Positions 17,176 through 27,206 of a stretch of 64,000 bases of DNA are shown here, piece after piece. Position 1 is the first letter of the stretch, and every line of letters begins with the position of its first letter. The position numbers and the translations under genes are program-made. This DNA is from Comamonas sp. 26. Its GTDB lineage: Bacteria; Pseudomonadota; Gammaproteobacteria; Burkholderiales; Burkholderiaceae_C. The notes beneath the pieces were generated by a model. That model saw nothing but the letters and a program-made list of their open reading frames with translations, was not told the DNA's origin and made no database searches. Location of the stretch: positions 1,860,001-1,924,000 of the forward strand of contig NZ_PEFL01000001.1 of the NCBI RefSeq assembly GCF_002754475.1, in the 5' to 3' direction.

Positions 17176-19350
17176 ATGAGCCAAGAGAACGCGAAACAGG
17201 GCCAACAAGAATTTGCTGCAGCAGATCTGCAAGCCTGGACAAAGGCTGCGAACAAGGTATCGCCCGGCGGTGATATCAACAACCTGAACTGGGTCACGCC
17301 TGACGGCATCACCGTCAAACCCCTGTACACGGCTGAAGACACCGCAGACCTGCAGCACACCAACACGCTGCCGGGCTTTGCCCCCTACATTCGTGGCCCG
17401 CAGGCCACCATGTATGCAGGCCGCCCCTGGACGATTCGCCAGTACGCTGGTTTCTCTACCGCTGAAGAATCCAACGCCTTCTACCGCAAGGCACTGGCTG
17501 CCGGTGGCCAGGGCGTGTCTGTCGCTTTTGACCTGGCCACGCACCGCGGCTACGACTCCGATCACCCCCGCGTGACGGGCGACGTGGGCAAGGCCGGCGT
17601 GGCCATTGACTCGGTCGAGGACATGAAGATCTTGTTTGACCAGATTCCTCTGGACAAGGTGTCAGTCTCCATGACCATGAACGGCGCCGTGCTGCCCGTG
17701 CTGGCAGGTTACGTGGTTGCGGCTGAAGAGCAGGGCGTGTCGCAAGACCAGCTGGCAGGAACGATTCAGAACGACATTCTGAAAGAGTTCATGGTGCGCA
17801 ATACCTATATCTACCCGCCCAAGCCGTCGATGAAGATCATTGGCGACATCATCGAGTACACGAGCACGAACATGCCCAAGTTCAACTCGATCTCGATTTC
17901 GGGCTATCACATGCAGGAAGCCGGTGCCAATCAGGCGCTGGAGCTGGCCTTTACGCTGGCCGACGGCAAAGAGTACGTGAAGACCGCCATCGACAAGGGC
18001 ATGGACGTGGATGCCTTCGCCGGCCGCCTGTCCTTCTTCTGGGCGATTGGCATGAACTTCTACCTGGAGATCGCCAAAATGCGTGCCGCACGCCTGCTGT
18101 GGTGCCGCATCATGAAGGAAACCGGCGCCAAGAATCCCAAGAGCCTGATGCTGCGCACTCACTGCCAGACCTCGGGCTGGTCGCTGACCGAACAGGACCC
18201 GTACAACAACGTGGTGCGCACCACCATCGAAGCCATGGCAGCCGTGTTTGGTGGCACCCAGTCGCTGCACACGAATGCGCTGGATGAAGCCATTGCACTG
18301 CCCACTGAATTCTCGGCCCGCATTGCCCGCAACACCCAGCTCATCATTCAGGAAGAAACCCACATCACCAATGTGATCGACCCCTGGGCCGGTTCCTACA
18401 TGATGGAAAAGCTGACCCAGGACATGGCCAACGCCGCCTGGAAGATCATCGAAGAAGTAGATGCCATGGGCGGCATGACGGCTGCTGTGGATAGCGGCTG
18501 GGCCAAGCTCAAGATCGAAGCCGCGGCTGCTGAAAAACAGGCTCGCATTGATTCTGGCAAGGAAGTCATCGTTGGTGTCAACAAGTACAAGCTGGCCAAG
18601 GAAGACCCCATCGAAATTCTGGATGTGGACAACGTCAAGGTCCGTGACAGCCAGATTGCCCGTTTGAATAGCATCAAGGCAAAGCGCGATACAGCCCAGG
18701 TGGAGCAAGCGCTGGCAGCTATCACTTCTGCAGCAGAGTCCGGTGAGGGCAATCTGCTGGATCTGGCCATCAAGGCCGTGCGCCTGCGCGCTACGGTGGG
18801 TGAAGTCTCTGATGCGATGGAAAAAGCCTTTGGCCGCCACCGCGCTGATACGCAAAAGGTGACCGGTGTGTACGCTGCCGCTTATGACTCCGCCGAAGGC
18901 TGGGACAAGCTCAAGGAAGAGATCAACGCCGCTTCTGAAACACTGGGTCGTCGCCCTCGTGTGATGGTGGCCAAGCTGGGCCAGGACGGTCACGACCGTG
19001 GTGCCAAAGTGGTGGCTACCGCTTTTGCCGACCTGGGCTACGACGTGGACATGGGCCCGCTGTTCCAGACACCCGAAGAATGCGCTCGTCAGGCCATTGA
19101 GAATGACGTGCATGCCGTGGGTGTCTCCACGCTAGCTGCGGGTCACAAGACTCTGGTGCCCGCCATCATTGCCGAGCTGAAGGCTCAGGGCGCGGACGAC
19201 ATCATCGTCTTTGTCGGTGGCGTGATTCCAGCGCAGGACTATGACTTCCTGTACAGCGCAGGCGTCAAGGGCGTGTATGGCCCCGGCACCCCCATTCCTG
19301 CCAGCGCCAAGGATGTGCTGGAGCAAATCAAGAAAGCCAACGGCATTTAA
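17176..19350 (+). CDS. scpA: Methylmalonyl-CoA mutase (single-chain)
   Basis: 724 aa; interconverts (R)-methylmalonyl-CoA and succinyl-CoA with adenosylcobalamin. The N-terminal substrate-binding TIM barrel (residues about 25-560) includes [20 protein letters not shown] and the catalytic-region motif [19 protein letters not shown]. The C-terminal cobalamin domain (about 590-724) carries [11 protein letters not shown], the DxHxxG base-off His motif. The length fits the homodimeric single-polypeptide form. Its start follows a purine-rich GAGAGACAAC. MeaB, the carboxylase subunits and a probable epimerase lie downstream on the same strand, completing the route from propionyl-CoA. Confidence 0.97.
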   Translation: MSQENAKQGQQEFAAADLQAWTKAANKVSPGGDINNLNWVTPDGITVKPLYTAEDTADLQHTNTLPGFAPYIRGPQATMYAGRPWTIRQYAGFSTAEESNAFYRKALAAGGQGVSVAFDLATHRGYDSDHPRVTGDVGKAGVAIDSVEDMKILFDQIPLDKVSVSMTMNGAVLPVLAGYVVAAEEQGVSQDQLAGTIQNDILKEFMVRNTYIYPPKPSMKIIGDIIEYTSTNMPKFNSISISGYHMQEAGANQALELAFTLADGKEYVKTAIDKGMDVDAFAGRLSFFWAIGMNFYLEIAKMRAARLLWCRIMKETGAKNPKSLMLRTHCQTSGWSLTEQDPYNNVVRTTIEAMAAVFGGTQSLHTNALDEAIALPTEFSARIARNTQLIIQEETHITNVIDPWAGSYMMEKLTQDMANAAWKIIEEVDAMGGMTAAVDSGWAKLKIEAAAAEKQARIDSGKEVIVGVNKYKLAKEDPIEILDVDNVKVRDSQIARLNSIKAKRDTAQVEQALAAITSAAESGEGNLLDLAIKAVRLRATVGEVSDAMEKAFGRHRADTQKVTGVYAAAYDSAEGWDKLKEEINAASETLGRRPRVMVAKLGQDGHDRGAKVVATAFADLGYDVDMGPLFQTPEECARQAIENDVHAVGVSTLAAGHKTLVPAIIAELKAQGADDIIVFVGGVIPAQDYDFLYSAGVKGVYGPGTPIPASAKDVLEQIKKANGI

Positions 19351-19393
19351 GCCCCGGCGTATTGACAAGCAAGATAGCAAAGGCGAACACGAA

Positions 19394-20398
19394 GTGACAC
19401 CTGAGCAAATGCAAGACGGCATCCTGCATGGCAACGCTGCCGTGCAGCGCCGGGCGATGGCCAAGGCCATCACCTTGCTGGAATCCTCCCGCGCCGACCA
19501 CCGTGAGCAGGCCGATGGCTTGCTCACGGCCCTGCTGCCGCACACGGGCAAGGCATTTCGCCTTGGCATCAGCGGGGTGCCGGGCGTCGGTAAATCGACG
19601 TTTATTGAAGCGCTGGGTATTTACCTGATTGGCAAGGGCCTGCGCGTGGCGGTGCTGGCGATTGATCCATCGTCCTCGGTCTCTGGCGGCTCCATTCTGG
19701 GTGACAAGACCCGCATGGAGCATCTTTCCATGCGTATGGAAGCCTATATCCGCCCCAGTCCGTCCAGCGGGACTCTGGGCGGTGTGGCCGAGAAAACGCG
19801 TGAAGCCATGCTGGTCTGCGAAGCCGCAGGCTATGACGTGGTCATCATCGAGACCGTGGGCGTGGGCCAGAGCGAAATTGCCGTGCATGGCATGGCCGAT
19901 ATGTTCTGCGTGCTGCAGCTACCCAATGCAGGCGACGATCTGCAAGCCATCAAAAAAGGCGTGATGGAGCTGGCTGACCTGGTGGTCATCAACAAGGCCG
20001 ACATTGATCCCAAAGCTGCCATGCGTGCGCAGGCACAAATTACATCGAGCCTGCGTTTGCTGGGCATGCATGGCAACCCGGACCACGCCACGCATGGCGC
20101 GCTCTGGCAGCCACGTGTGATTCAGATCAGCGCCTTGCTGGGCAACGGGGTGGACGATTTCTGGGCGGCAGTCAGCAGCTTCAGAGACATGCAGACCACC
20201 AACGGCCGCCTGCAACTGCGCCGCGAAAAGCAGTCGCTGGCCTGGATGTGGGAGCGCATTGACTTTGGCCTCAAGCAGGCGTTTCGCCAGCACCCGCAGG
20301 TCAAGGCCATGCTCCCCGTCCTTCAGGGCGATGTGGCCGCAGGCCGTATTGCGGCTAGTACCGCAGCAAGAAATCTACTTCTAGCCCAAATGCAGTAG
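19394..20398 (+). CDS. meaB: MeaB/ArgK GTPase, mutase chaperone
   Basis: 334 aa G3E-family P-loop GTPase. Walker A is GVPGVGKST, the switch/Walker B region includes IDPSSSVSGGSILGDKTRM and IIETVGVGQSE, and the base motif is NKAD. MeaB guards methylmalonyl-CoA mutase by gating adenosylcobalamin loading and ejecting damaged cofactor. GTG 19394 is the likely start, with AAAGG about 10 nt upstream; ATG 19409 is an alternative. It begins 44 bp after the mutase stop, so the two are co-transcribed. Confidence 0.95.
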   Translation: MTPEQMQDGILHGNAAVQRRAMAKAITLLESSRADHREQADGLLTALLPHTGKAFRLGISGVPGVGKSTFIEALGIYLIGKGLRVAVLAIDPSSSVSGGSILGDKTRMEHLSMRMEAYIRPSPSSGTLGGVAEKTREAMLVCEAAGYDVVIIETVGVGQSEIAVHGMADMFCVLQLPNAGDDLQAIKKGVMELADLVVINKADIDPKAAMRAQAQITSSLRLLGMHGNPDHATHGALWQPRVIQISALLGNGVDDFWAAVSSFRDMQTTNGRLQLRREKQSLAWMWERIDFGLKQAFRQHPQVKAMLPVLQGDVAAGRIAASTAARNLLLAQMQ

Positions 20399-20476
20399 GC
20401 GCTAGCAGCTCTTATTACCATAGCATCGCATTACAACTTGCGAGACAAGCAACCCAAATCACGATAGAGGACAAGC

Positions 20477-22012
20477 ATGCAAGACGATATCCTGAAGCAG
20501 CTGGAAGCCAAGCGAGAACTCGCGCGGCTGGGTGGGGGACAAAAGCGCATCGACGCACAGCACAAAAAGGGCAAGCTCACGGCGCGCGAACGCATCGAGC
20601 TGCTGCTGGACGACGGCACGTTTGAAGAATGGGACATGTTCGTGGAGCACCGCTGCACGGACTTCGGCATGGAAGAGACCAAGATCCCAGGCGACGGCGT
20701 GGTCACCGGCTACGGCATGATCAATGGCCGTCTGGTCTTTGTGTTCAGCCAGGACTTCACCGTGTTCGGTGGTGCCTTGTCTGAAACCCATGCCGAAAAA
20801 ATCTGCAAGGTGATGGACCAGGCCATGAAGGTAGGCGCTCCCGTCATCGGTCTGAACGACTCCGGCGGCGCGCGTATTCAGGAAGGCGTGGCCTCTTTGG
20901 GAGGTTACGCCGACGTGTTCCAGAAGAACGTGCTGGCTTCGGGCGTGGTGCCACAGATCTCCATGATCATGGGCCCATCGGCCGGTGGCGCGGTGTACTC
21001 GCCCGCCATGACCGACTTCATCTTCATGGTCAAGGACTCGAGCTATATGTTCGTGACCGGCCCTGAAGTCGTGAAAACCGTGACCCACGAAGAAGTCACG
21101 GCCGAAGAGCTGGGCGGCGCCATCACCCACACCACCAAGAGCGGTGTGGCCGACATGGCATTCGACAACGACGTGGAAGCACTGATGATGCTGCGCCGTC
21201 TGTACAACTACCTGCCTCTGAATAACCGGGAAAAGGCTCCGGTCCGCATCTCCACTGACCCCGTGAACCGCGCCGACATGTCGCTGGACACGCTGGTGCC
21301 CGACAACGCGAACAAGCCTTACGACATGAAGGAGCTGATCGCCAAGACCGTGGACGATGGCGACTTCTTCGAGCTGCAGCCCGAATACGCCAAGAACATC
21401 ATCATCGGTTTTGCCCGCATGGCTGGTCAGACCGTGGGCATCGTGGCCAACCAGCCCCTGGTGCTGGCCGGTTGCCTGGACATTAAGTCCTCCATCAAGG
21501 CGGCGCGTTTTGTGCGTTTCTGCGATGCGTTCAACATTCCCGTGGTCACTTTTGTCGATGTGCCCGGCTTCATGCCCGGTACCAGCCAGGAGTACGGCGG
21601 CATCATCAAGCACGGTGCCAAGCTGCTGTACGCATACGCTGAAGCCACCGTGCCGAAAATCACCGTCATTACCCGCAAGGCCTACGGCGGCGCGTACGAC
21701 GTGATGGCTTCCAAGCATTTGCGTGGTGACGTGAACCTGGCCTGGCCCCATGCCGAAATCGCCGTGATGGGTGCCAAGGGCGCGGTGGAAATCATCTTCC
21801 GCGAAGACAAGAACGATCCCGTCAAGCTTGCCGCCCGCGAAGCAGAGTACAAAGAACGCTTTGCTAACCCCTTTGTTGCCGGCGCTCGTGGCTTTATCGA
21901 CGACGTGATCCAGCCACATGAAACGCGCAAGCGTATCTGCCGCAGCCTTGAGATGCTGAAGAACAAGCAGCTCGAGAATCCGTGGCGCAAGCACGGCAAC
22001 ATCCCTTTGTGA
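20477..22012 (+). CDS. pccB: Propionyl-CoA carboxylase, beta (carboxyltransferase) subunit
   Basis: 511 aa with the tandem crotonase-like domains of acyl-CoA carboxyltransferases. The N domain has [20 protein letters not shown] and [17 protein letters not shown], with the paired glycines of the oxyanion hole. The C domain has [18 protein letters not shown] and [13 protein letters not shown]. It transfers carboxyl from biotin on PccA to propionyl-CoA. Its place beside the mutase and MeaB points to propionyl-CoA rather than acetyl-CoA. The ribosome binding site AGAGGA is close upstream. The alpha subunit gene is separated from it by a membrane-protein gene. Confidence 0.96.
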   Translation: MQDDILKQLEAKRELARLGGGQKRIDAQHKKGKLTARERIELLLDDGTFEEWDMFVEHRCTDFGMEETKIPGDGVVTGYGMINGRLVFVFSQDFTVFGGALSETHAEKICKVMDQAMKVGAPVIGLNDSGGARIQEGVASLGGYADVFQKNVLASGVVPQISMIMGPSAGGAVYSPAMTDFIFMVKDSSYMFVTGPEVVKTVTHEEVTAEELGGAITHTTKSGVADMAFDNDVEALMMLRRLYNYLPLNNREKAPVRISTDPVNRADMSLDTLVPDNANKPYDMKELIAKTVDDGDFFELQPEYAKNIIIGFARMAGQTVGIVANQPLVLAGCLDIKSSIKAARFVRFCDAFNIPVVTFVDVPGFMPGTSQEYGGIIKHGAKLLYAYAEATVPKITVITRKAYGGAYDVMASKHLRGDVNLAWPHAEIAVMGAKGAVEIIFREDKNDPVKLAAREAEYKERFANPFVAGARGFIDDVIQPHETRKRICRSLEMLKNKQLENPWRKHGNIPL

Positions 22013-22025
22013 AAGCGATGTAACC

Positions 22026-23429
22026 ATGCGCCCGAACCTGCTTTTTCTCTTTGACCTGCGCAAGGATCAGCAGGAGCCGTCCGTCATCGACGAGACGGTG
22101 CGTTCGGGCGCGCAATTTGGCGGTACCAACCTGTGGGTGCTGTTCTTCGCCATCCTGATCGCGTCCGTGGGGCTCAATACGAACTCCACCGCCGTGATCA
22201 TCGGCGCTATGCTGATCTCGCCGCTGATGGGCCCCATCGTGGGCATGGGCTACGGTGCGGCCGTGCAAGATCTGGGCTTGATCCGCATGGCGGGCAAGAA
22301 CCTGGCCATCTTCGTGGTCCTGAGTTTGCTGACTTCGGTGCTGTACTTCACGCTCAGCCCGCTTGAGCAACCCCAGTCCGAGCTGATGGCGCGCACTTTC
22401 CCCACGCTGTGGGATGTGCTGATCGCCGCTTTCGGCGGCGCGGCTGGCATGGTGGCGGTGACGCGTCGCAGCTACAACAACATCGTGCCGGGCGTGGCGA
22501 TTGCCACAGCCCTCATGCCCCCGCTTTGTACCGCAGGCTTTGGCATTGCCCATAGCCGCAGGGACATGTTTGGCGGCGCTTTCTACCTGTTCATCATCAA
22601 CAGCATGTTCATCGGCGCGTCCACCCTGGCGGTGGCCAAGCTGCTGCGCTTGCCGCGCCAGGGTGAACTCGACGAAGTGACGCGCAAGCGTCACCGGCTC
22701 ATCATCGCGCTGGGCCTGACGGCGGTGCTGGTGCCCAGCGTGTGGATGGGCTATCGCCTGGTGCAGCAAGAGGTGTTTGCCAGTGCAGCGGTCCGCGTGG
22801 CTCGGGATCTGGAAGCGGAACCCAACAGCCATGTACTGATGCATGAGGTGGATGCTGGAGCGCGCACGCTGCGCCTGATCGTGGTGGGCCGGACCGACGA
22901 AGCCCAGCTGCGCGAACAGGTCAAGCGCCGCATGCTCAACGATGGGCAGGCCGATGTGACGGTGCTGGTGCGTGATGCCGGTGACGATTCGCTCAATGTC
23001 GAAAAGCTGCGCAGCGAGCTGCAGGAAGGCGTGAACAAGACGCTGGTCGAGCAGGTCAAGTCCATGGATGCGCAGCTCAAGAGCTTGCAGCAGGATGTGG
23101 CACAAGCCAAGGAACAGCCCGCCGTCCGGGCGGTGGATGCCTTGGCGCTGCTCCAGGAAGTGCAAGCCCAGCAGCCGCTGGTCTGCGCGCTGACCCTGGC
23201 GCAAGGCGAGCGCTCTGACAACGCGAGCGACGCAGCCCAGCCAAGCACGGTGGTGGTACTGGATGTCGCCAACAACTTAAACACGCACGACCGGGACAGC
23301 CTGAGCCGCTGGCTTGGCGTGCGACTAGAAAAAACTGAAGTGCAGTTGATCGAGCGACTGGATTCCCGCTTGCTCAACGCTAGAGATAAAAACCGAAGGA
23401 AGCAGACAACATGTTCACCAAAATCCTGA
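22026..23429 (+). CDS. DUF389 (TIGR00341) membrane protein inside the pcc operon
   Basis: 467 aa. After a short cytoplasmic start, the DUF389 membrane domain (residues about 30-250, six or so helices) shows the family hallmarks VGLNTNSTAVIIGAMLISPL and VPGVAIATALMPPLCTAGFG. A soluble C-terminal part with a coiled-coil-prone segment (KLRSELQEGVNKTL) follows. The family has no established biochemical role. It starts 14 bp after pccB and its last 19 bases overlap pccA, so it is translationally linked to the carboxylase. It might transport the substrate acid or tune the membrane. That is inference. Confidence 0.9.
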   Translation: MRPNLLFLFDLRKDQQEPSVIDETVRSGAQFGGTNLWVLFFAILIASVGLNTNSTAVIIGAMLISPLMGPIVGMGYGAAVQDLGLIRMAGKNLAIFVVLSLLTSVLYFTLSPLEQPQSELMARTFPTLWDVLIAAFGGAAGMVAVTRRSYNNIVPGVAIATALMPPLCTAGFGIAHSRRDMFGGAFYLFIINSMFIGASTLAVAKLLRLPRQGELDEVTRKRHRLIIALGLTAVLVPSVWMGYRLVQQEVFASAAVRVARDLEAEPNSHVLMHEVDAGARTLRLIVVGRTDEAQLREQVKRRMLNDGQADVTVLVRDAGDDSLNVEKLRSELQEGVNKTLVEQVKSMDAQLKSLQQDVAQAKEQPAVRAVDALALLQEVQAQQPLVCALTLAQGERSDNASDAAQPSTVVVLDVANNLNTHDRDSLSRWLGVRLEKTEVQLIERLDSRLLNARDKNRRKQTTCSPKS

Positions 23430-25459
23430 TTGCCAACCGCGGCGAAATCGCCTGCCGCGTGATCGCCACTGCCCGCAAGATGGGCATCAAGACCGTGGCC
23501 GTGTATTCGGACGCTGACAAGGATGCGCGCCATGTGAAGCTGGCCGACGAGGCCGTGCACATTGGTGCCGCTCCCAGCCGCGAGTCCTACCTAGTGGCGG
23601 ACCGCATCATTGCGGCTGCCAAGAGCACGGGTGCACAAGCCATTCACCCAGGCTATGGCTTCCTCTCTGAAAACGAAGCTTTTGCCAAGCGCTGCGAAGA
23701 CGAAGGCATTGCCTTCATCGGCCCCAAGGCCCACTCCATTGCCGCCATGGGCGACAAAATCGCGTCCAAGAAGCTGGCCAATGAAGCCCAGGTCAACACC
23801 ATTCCCGGCTACAACGACGCCATCGCTGGCCCCGAGCAAGCGGTGGAAATCGCCAAGGGCATTGGCTACCCCGTGATGATCAAGGCTTCGGCCGGCGGCG
23901 GCGGCAAGGGCCTGCGGGTGGCGTTCAACGACAAGGAAGCCTTTGAAGGCTTTGCTTCTTGCCAGAACGAGGCGCGCAACAGCTTTGGCGACGACCGCAT
24001 CTTTATTGAGAAGTTCGTCCAGGAGCCCCGCCACATTGAAATCCAGATTCTGGGCGACAGCCACGGCAACGTGGTGTACCTGAACGAGCGTGAGTGCTCC
24101 ATTCAGCGTCGTCACCAGAAGGTGATCGAAGAGGCACCAAGCCCCTTCATCAGCGACGAAACCCGCAAAGCCATGGGCGAACAAGCGGTGCAACTGGCCA
24201 AGGCCGTGAAGTACCAGTCCGCCGGTACTGTGGAATTTGTGGTCGGCAAGGATCAGGACTTCTACTTCCTCGAAATGAACACGCGTCTGCAGGTGGAACA
24301 TCCTGTGACCGAGTGCATTACCGGTCTGGATCTGGTCGAGCAGATGATCCGCGTGGCCGCTGGCGAAAAGCTGGCATTTGGTCAGGCCGATGTGAAGCGC
24401 GACGGCTGGGCGATTGAGTGCCGTATCAACGCCGAAGACCCGTTCCGCAACTTCCTGCCTTCCACCGGTCGTCTGGTGCGCTTCCAGCCACCAGAGCAGA
24501 CCATGTGGCAAGGCGACACAGAGCACCTGCAAGGCGTGCGTGTGGACACCGGCGTCTATGACGGCGGCGAGATCCCCATGTTCTACGACTCTATGATCGC
24601 CAAGCTCATCGTGCACGGCAAGGACCGCAACGAAGCTATTGCTAAGGCGCGCGAAGCCCTGAACGGTTTTGCCATTCGCGGCATCAGCTCCAATATTCCC
24701 TTCCAGGCAGCGCTGCTGGCCCACCCCAAGTTTGTGACGGGTGAGTTCAACACCGGCTTTATCGCTGAGCATTACGCCCACGGCTTCCATGCCGAGGACG
24801 TGCCTCACGCCGATCCGGACTTCCTGGTCGCTCTGGCTATGTTCCGCAACCGTCGCTACCGCGCGCGTGCATCGACCATTACCGGTCAGATGCAAGGCCA
24901 CCAGCTGCAAGTCGGTCAGCAATACACCGCTGTGGTGCTGGGTGCCGAAGGCAACAACCAGTACGTGAGCGGCGAAGTCACCGACTTTGACGCTGAAGCC
25001 CGTGCTTGCAAGGTTGTCATCAACGGCAAGACTTACGAATTCCGAAGCAATGCCGACATTCGTGATCTGGTCGTGCGTGGCGTGTGCAATGGCAAGGATT
25101 TCACCTGCCAGATCGAGCGTGGCACGGCAAAGAACCCGCTGTTGCTGCGCATCATCCACAACGGCACGCAAGCCGATGTCATGGTGCTGTCGCCCAAGGG
25201 CGCCGAGATGCACAAGCTGATGCCTTACAAGGCTCCGCCTGACCTGTCCAAGTTCCTGCTCTCGCCCATGCCCGGCCTGCTGGTCGACGTGGCAGTGCAG
25301 CCTGGCCAGAAGGTGCAAGCTGGCGAAAAGCTGGCCGTGATCGAAGCCATGAAGATGGAAAATATCTTGTTCGCCGCGCAGGATGGCATCGTGGGCAAGA
25401 TCAGCGCCACCAAGGGTGACTCGCTGGCGGTGGACGACATCATTCTGGAATTTGAATGA
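23411..25459 (+). CDS. pccA: Propionyl-CoA carboxylase, alpha (biotin) subunit
   Basis: 682 aa. The N-terminal biotin carboxylase (residues 1-450) opens FTKILIANRGEIACRVI and has the ATP-grasp glycine loop KASAGGGGKGLRV and EMNTRLQVEHPVTE. A linker domain that docks the beta subunit follows (about 470-600). The C-terminal biotinyl domain carries EAMKMEN, with biotinyl-lysine near residue 648. It carboxylates biotin with ATP and bicarbonate. It overlaps the preceding DUF389 gene by 19 bases, with AAGGAAG as ribosome binding site. A terminator follows at 25530, closing the main operon. Confidence 0.97.
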   Translation: MFTKILIANRGEIACRVIATARKMGIKTVAVYSDADKDARHVKLADEAVHIGAAPSRESYLVADRIIAAAKSTGAQAIHPGYGFLSENEAFAKRCEDEGIAFIGPKAHSIAAMGDKIASKKLANEAQVNTIPGYNDAIAGPEQAVEIAKGIGYPVMIKASAGGGGKGLRVAFNDKEAFEGFASCQNEARNSFGDDRIFIEKFVQEPRHIEIQILGDSHGNVVYLNERECSIQRRHQKVIEEAPSPFISDETRKAMGEQAVQLAKAVKYQSAGTVEFVVGKDQDFYFLEMNTRLQVEHPVTECITGLDLVEQMIRVAAGEKLAFGQADVKRDGWAIECRINAEDPFRNFLPSTGRLVRFQPPEQTMWQGDTEHLQGVRVDTGVYDGGEIPMFYDSMIAKLIVHGKDRNEAIAKAREALNGFAIRGISSNIPFQAALLAHPKFVTGEFNTGFIAEHYAHGFHAEDVPHADPDFLVALAMFRNRRYRARASTITGQMQGHQLQVGQQYTAVVLGAEGNNQYVSGEVTDFDAEARACKVVINGKTYEFRSNADIRDLVVRGVCNGKDFTCQIERGTAKNPLLLRIIHNGTQADVMVLSPKGAEMHKLMPYKAPPDLSKFLLSPMPGLLVDVAVQPGQKVQAGEKLAVIEAMKMENILFAAQDGIVGKISATKGDSLAVDDIILEFE

Positions 25460-25529
25460 TGCAAGTATTTCAGGGCCGGGGTCCTGCGCCGACATGGCTG
25501 AACGCGCAGACTCTCACGCTCTGAAATGA

Positions 25530-25563
25530 AAAAGCCCGCATGGCTTTGGCTCTGCGGGCTTTT
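25530..25563 (+). terminator. Terminator of the mutase/carboxylase operon
   Basis: AAAAGCCCGCA (25530-25540) pairs with TGCGGGCTTTT (25553-25563), 11 bp with a 12-nt loop and flanking A and T runs. It lies 70 bp after the pccA stop. Confidence 0.9.
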
Positions 25564-25618
25564 GTAATTCTTCAAGCCATATTGGCTTCAACCTTATATT
25601 CATCAATCGCTGGCAGCT

Positions 25619-26431
25619 ATGACTTTGAAAGCAGATTCACCGGCATATCCACCCAGCCGAATCACCCGCACGGTGCTGGCGGTGGCTGGCGCGCTGCTGC
25701 TGGTCGATGCGCTGGTGCTGATGGGCATGGGCCATTTCAATATGGGCGTGGTACTGCCCGCCATTTTGGGTTCGGCCGCCTTGTGGCTGGGCTGGAAATG
25801 GCAATCCGTGCAGCGCTGGCGCGATGCCAGACCTCTGAATGCGCGACTCTGGACGCTGAGCTGGATGGGCTTTGGCGTCTGGCTGCTGAGTGTGCTGTGG
25901 TTCTGGAGCCGCTTGTTCAGTCTGGGCCTGGGGCCCCAGCAGGTGCCGCCCGTTCAATCCATCGTGGTTTTGGGCAGCGGCACTTTGAACGGTCACCCCC
26001 GTCCCGTACTGGCCGCGCGGCTGGATACGGCGGCTGAGCTGGCAAAGCTGCAACCCACTGCCTTCATCGCCGTCTGCGGCGGTGTGGACTGGGGCGAGAA
26101 AGAGTCTGAAGCCGAAATCATGGCCCGCTATCTGCAGCAGCGCCACGGCATTGCGGCAGAGCGACTGGTGCTGGAAAAGCTCAGCACCAGCACCGAACTC
26201 AATATCCAGCTAAGCCGCCCCTTGCTGGCAGAGCGCGGCGTGGCGGCAGATGCGCCCGTGGCCATGGTCAGCAGCGACTTTCATCTGATGCGTGCCATGA
26301 ATATCGCCAGCCGACAGCATCTGCCACAGGTCTACCCTGTAGCTGCACCCACCCCCCTGGCTACGCGCTTTAACGCGTGGCTGAGAGAGTACTTCGCCAT
26401 GGCCAGTAGCTGGTTGCTGGGTGAAGTCTGA
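25619..26431 (+). CDS. YdcF/ElyC-like DUF218 membrane protein
   Basis: 270 aa. Two or three N-terminal helices (residues about 18-100) precede a DUF218 domain with SIVVLGSGTLNGHPRPVLAA, CGGVDWGEKESEAEIMARYL and MVSSDFHLMRAM. Related E. coli proteins (ElyC, SanA, YdcF) affect envelope and peptidoglycan integrity, but no enzyme activity is settled. The conserved Gly-x-Gly and Ser-Asp-x-H residues are present. It lies between the operon terminator and the epimerase-like gene, and a role in propionate metabolism is not suggested by its sequence. Confidence 0.85.
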   Translation: MTLKADSPAYPPSRITRTVLAVAGALLLVDALVLMGMGHFNMGVVLPAILGSAALWLGWKWQSVQRWRDARPLNARLWTLSWMGFGVWLLSVLWFWSRLFSLGLGPQQVPPVQSIVVLGSGTLNGHPRPVLAARLDTAAELAKLQPTAFIAVCGGVDWGEKESEAEIMARYLQQRHGIAAERLVLEKLSTSTELNIQLSRPLLAERGVAADAPVAMVSSDFHLMRAMNIASRQHLPQVYPVAAPTPLATRFNAWLREYFAMASSWLLGEV

Positions 26432-26500
26432 AAATATGAACAAAACCGGCTGTAATGTTTGACTAACAAGCGCTAGCAGCTATCAATATAGGAGTCTTCT

Positions 26501-26965
26501 ATGAGCAATCGTCCTTTCAAGGTTCTGGGCATTCAGCAAGTCGCCATCGGCGGCACCGACAAGGGCCGCATGAAAAAGCTGTGGGTGGATATGCTGGGTC
26601 TGGAGCAGACCGGTACCTTCCAGAGTGAGCGCGAGAATGTGGACGAAGACATTCTGGCCATGGGCAAGGGCGCGATGAAAGTGGAAGTGGACATCATGCA
26701 GCCCATGGACATCGACAAAAAGCCTGCCGTGCACGCCACGCCGCTCAACCACATCGGCCTGTGGATCGACGACTTGCCCAAGGCCGTGGAATGGCTGAGC
26801 GCCAACGGCGTGCGCTTTGCCCCCGGCGGCATTCGCAAGGGCGCGGCGGGCTATGACATCACTTTTCTGCACCCCAAGAGCAATGATGAGTTCCCCATCG
26901 CAGGCGAGGGCGTGCTGATTGAGCTGGTACAAGCACCTATGGATGTGATTGCTGCTTTGGCTTAA
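26501..26965 (+). CDS. VOC-fold protein, probable methylmalonyl-CoA epimerase
   Basis: 154 aa with two beta-alpha-beta-beta-beta units of the vicinal oxygen chelate fold. Metal-ligand positions are plausible at LGIQQVAI (the first His replaced by Gln), at [12 protein letters not shown], and in the final VLIELVQAP. The segment [21 protein letters not shown] closely resembles methylmalonyl-CoA epimerases. With the mutase, MeaB and carboxylase upstream, this would supply the (S) to (R) epimerisation that the pathway needs. A general glyoxalase-like role is the alternative. A good ribosome binding site (TAGGAG) precedes ATG 26501. Confidence 0.7.
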   Translation: MSNRPFKVLGIQQVAIGGTDKGRMKKLWVDMLGLEQTGTFQSERENVDEDILAMGKGAMKVEVDIMQPMDIDKKPAVHATPLNHIGLWIDDLPKAVEWLSANGVRFAPGGIRKGAAGYDITFLHPKSNDEFPIAGEGVLIELVQAPMDVIAALA

Positions 26966-27086
26966 ACCAGAAACCCAGCATGCGCCGGAGCACCTCTTGA
27001 GAGAAATCCGGCCATGCTGCCAATACGCTGGCGAAGGTTTAAGCGCTGGCCTTGCTGTGCCTTAAACGCCTGCAAGCAAGCCTAGG

Positions 27087-27206
27087 CTTAGTCTTAGTCT
27101 TAGTCTTAGTCTTAGTCTTAGTCTTAGTCTTAGTCTTAGTCTTAGTCTTAGTCTTAGTCTTAGTCTTAGTCTTAGTCTTAGTCTTAGTCTTAGTCTTAGT
27201 CTTAGT
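27087..27206. repeat. 20 perfect tandem copies of the hexamer CTTAGT
   Basis: A 120-bp array of CTTAGT without a single mismatch, ending in a partial CTTC. On the minus strand the unit reads ACTAAG, and the stop codon of the adjoining recombinase gene (GAC TAA) is the first repeat unit. Every unit provides another TAA in that frame. On the plus strand it reads as Leu-Val repeats with no credible gene. Perfect arrays of this length usually vary in copy number between cells. Confidence 0.97.

Noticed and set aside
17662..19113. 483-codon open frame antisense to methylmalonyl-CoA mutase
   Set aside because: It is a shadow of strong GC-biased codon use in the mutase gene. Composition is His/Gly/Gln-rich and no family is recognisable.
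20459..25495. Long minus-strand open frames (up to 634 codons) opposite pccB, the DUF389 gene and pccA
   Set aside because: The plus-strand genes are clear members of known families. The antisense frames have shadow-like His- and Arg-rich composition and no ribosome binding sites.
27087..27206. CTTAGT array as a CRISPR
   Set aside because: It consists of 6-bp units with no spacers and there are no cas genes.
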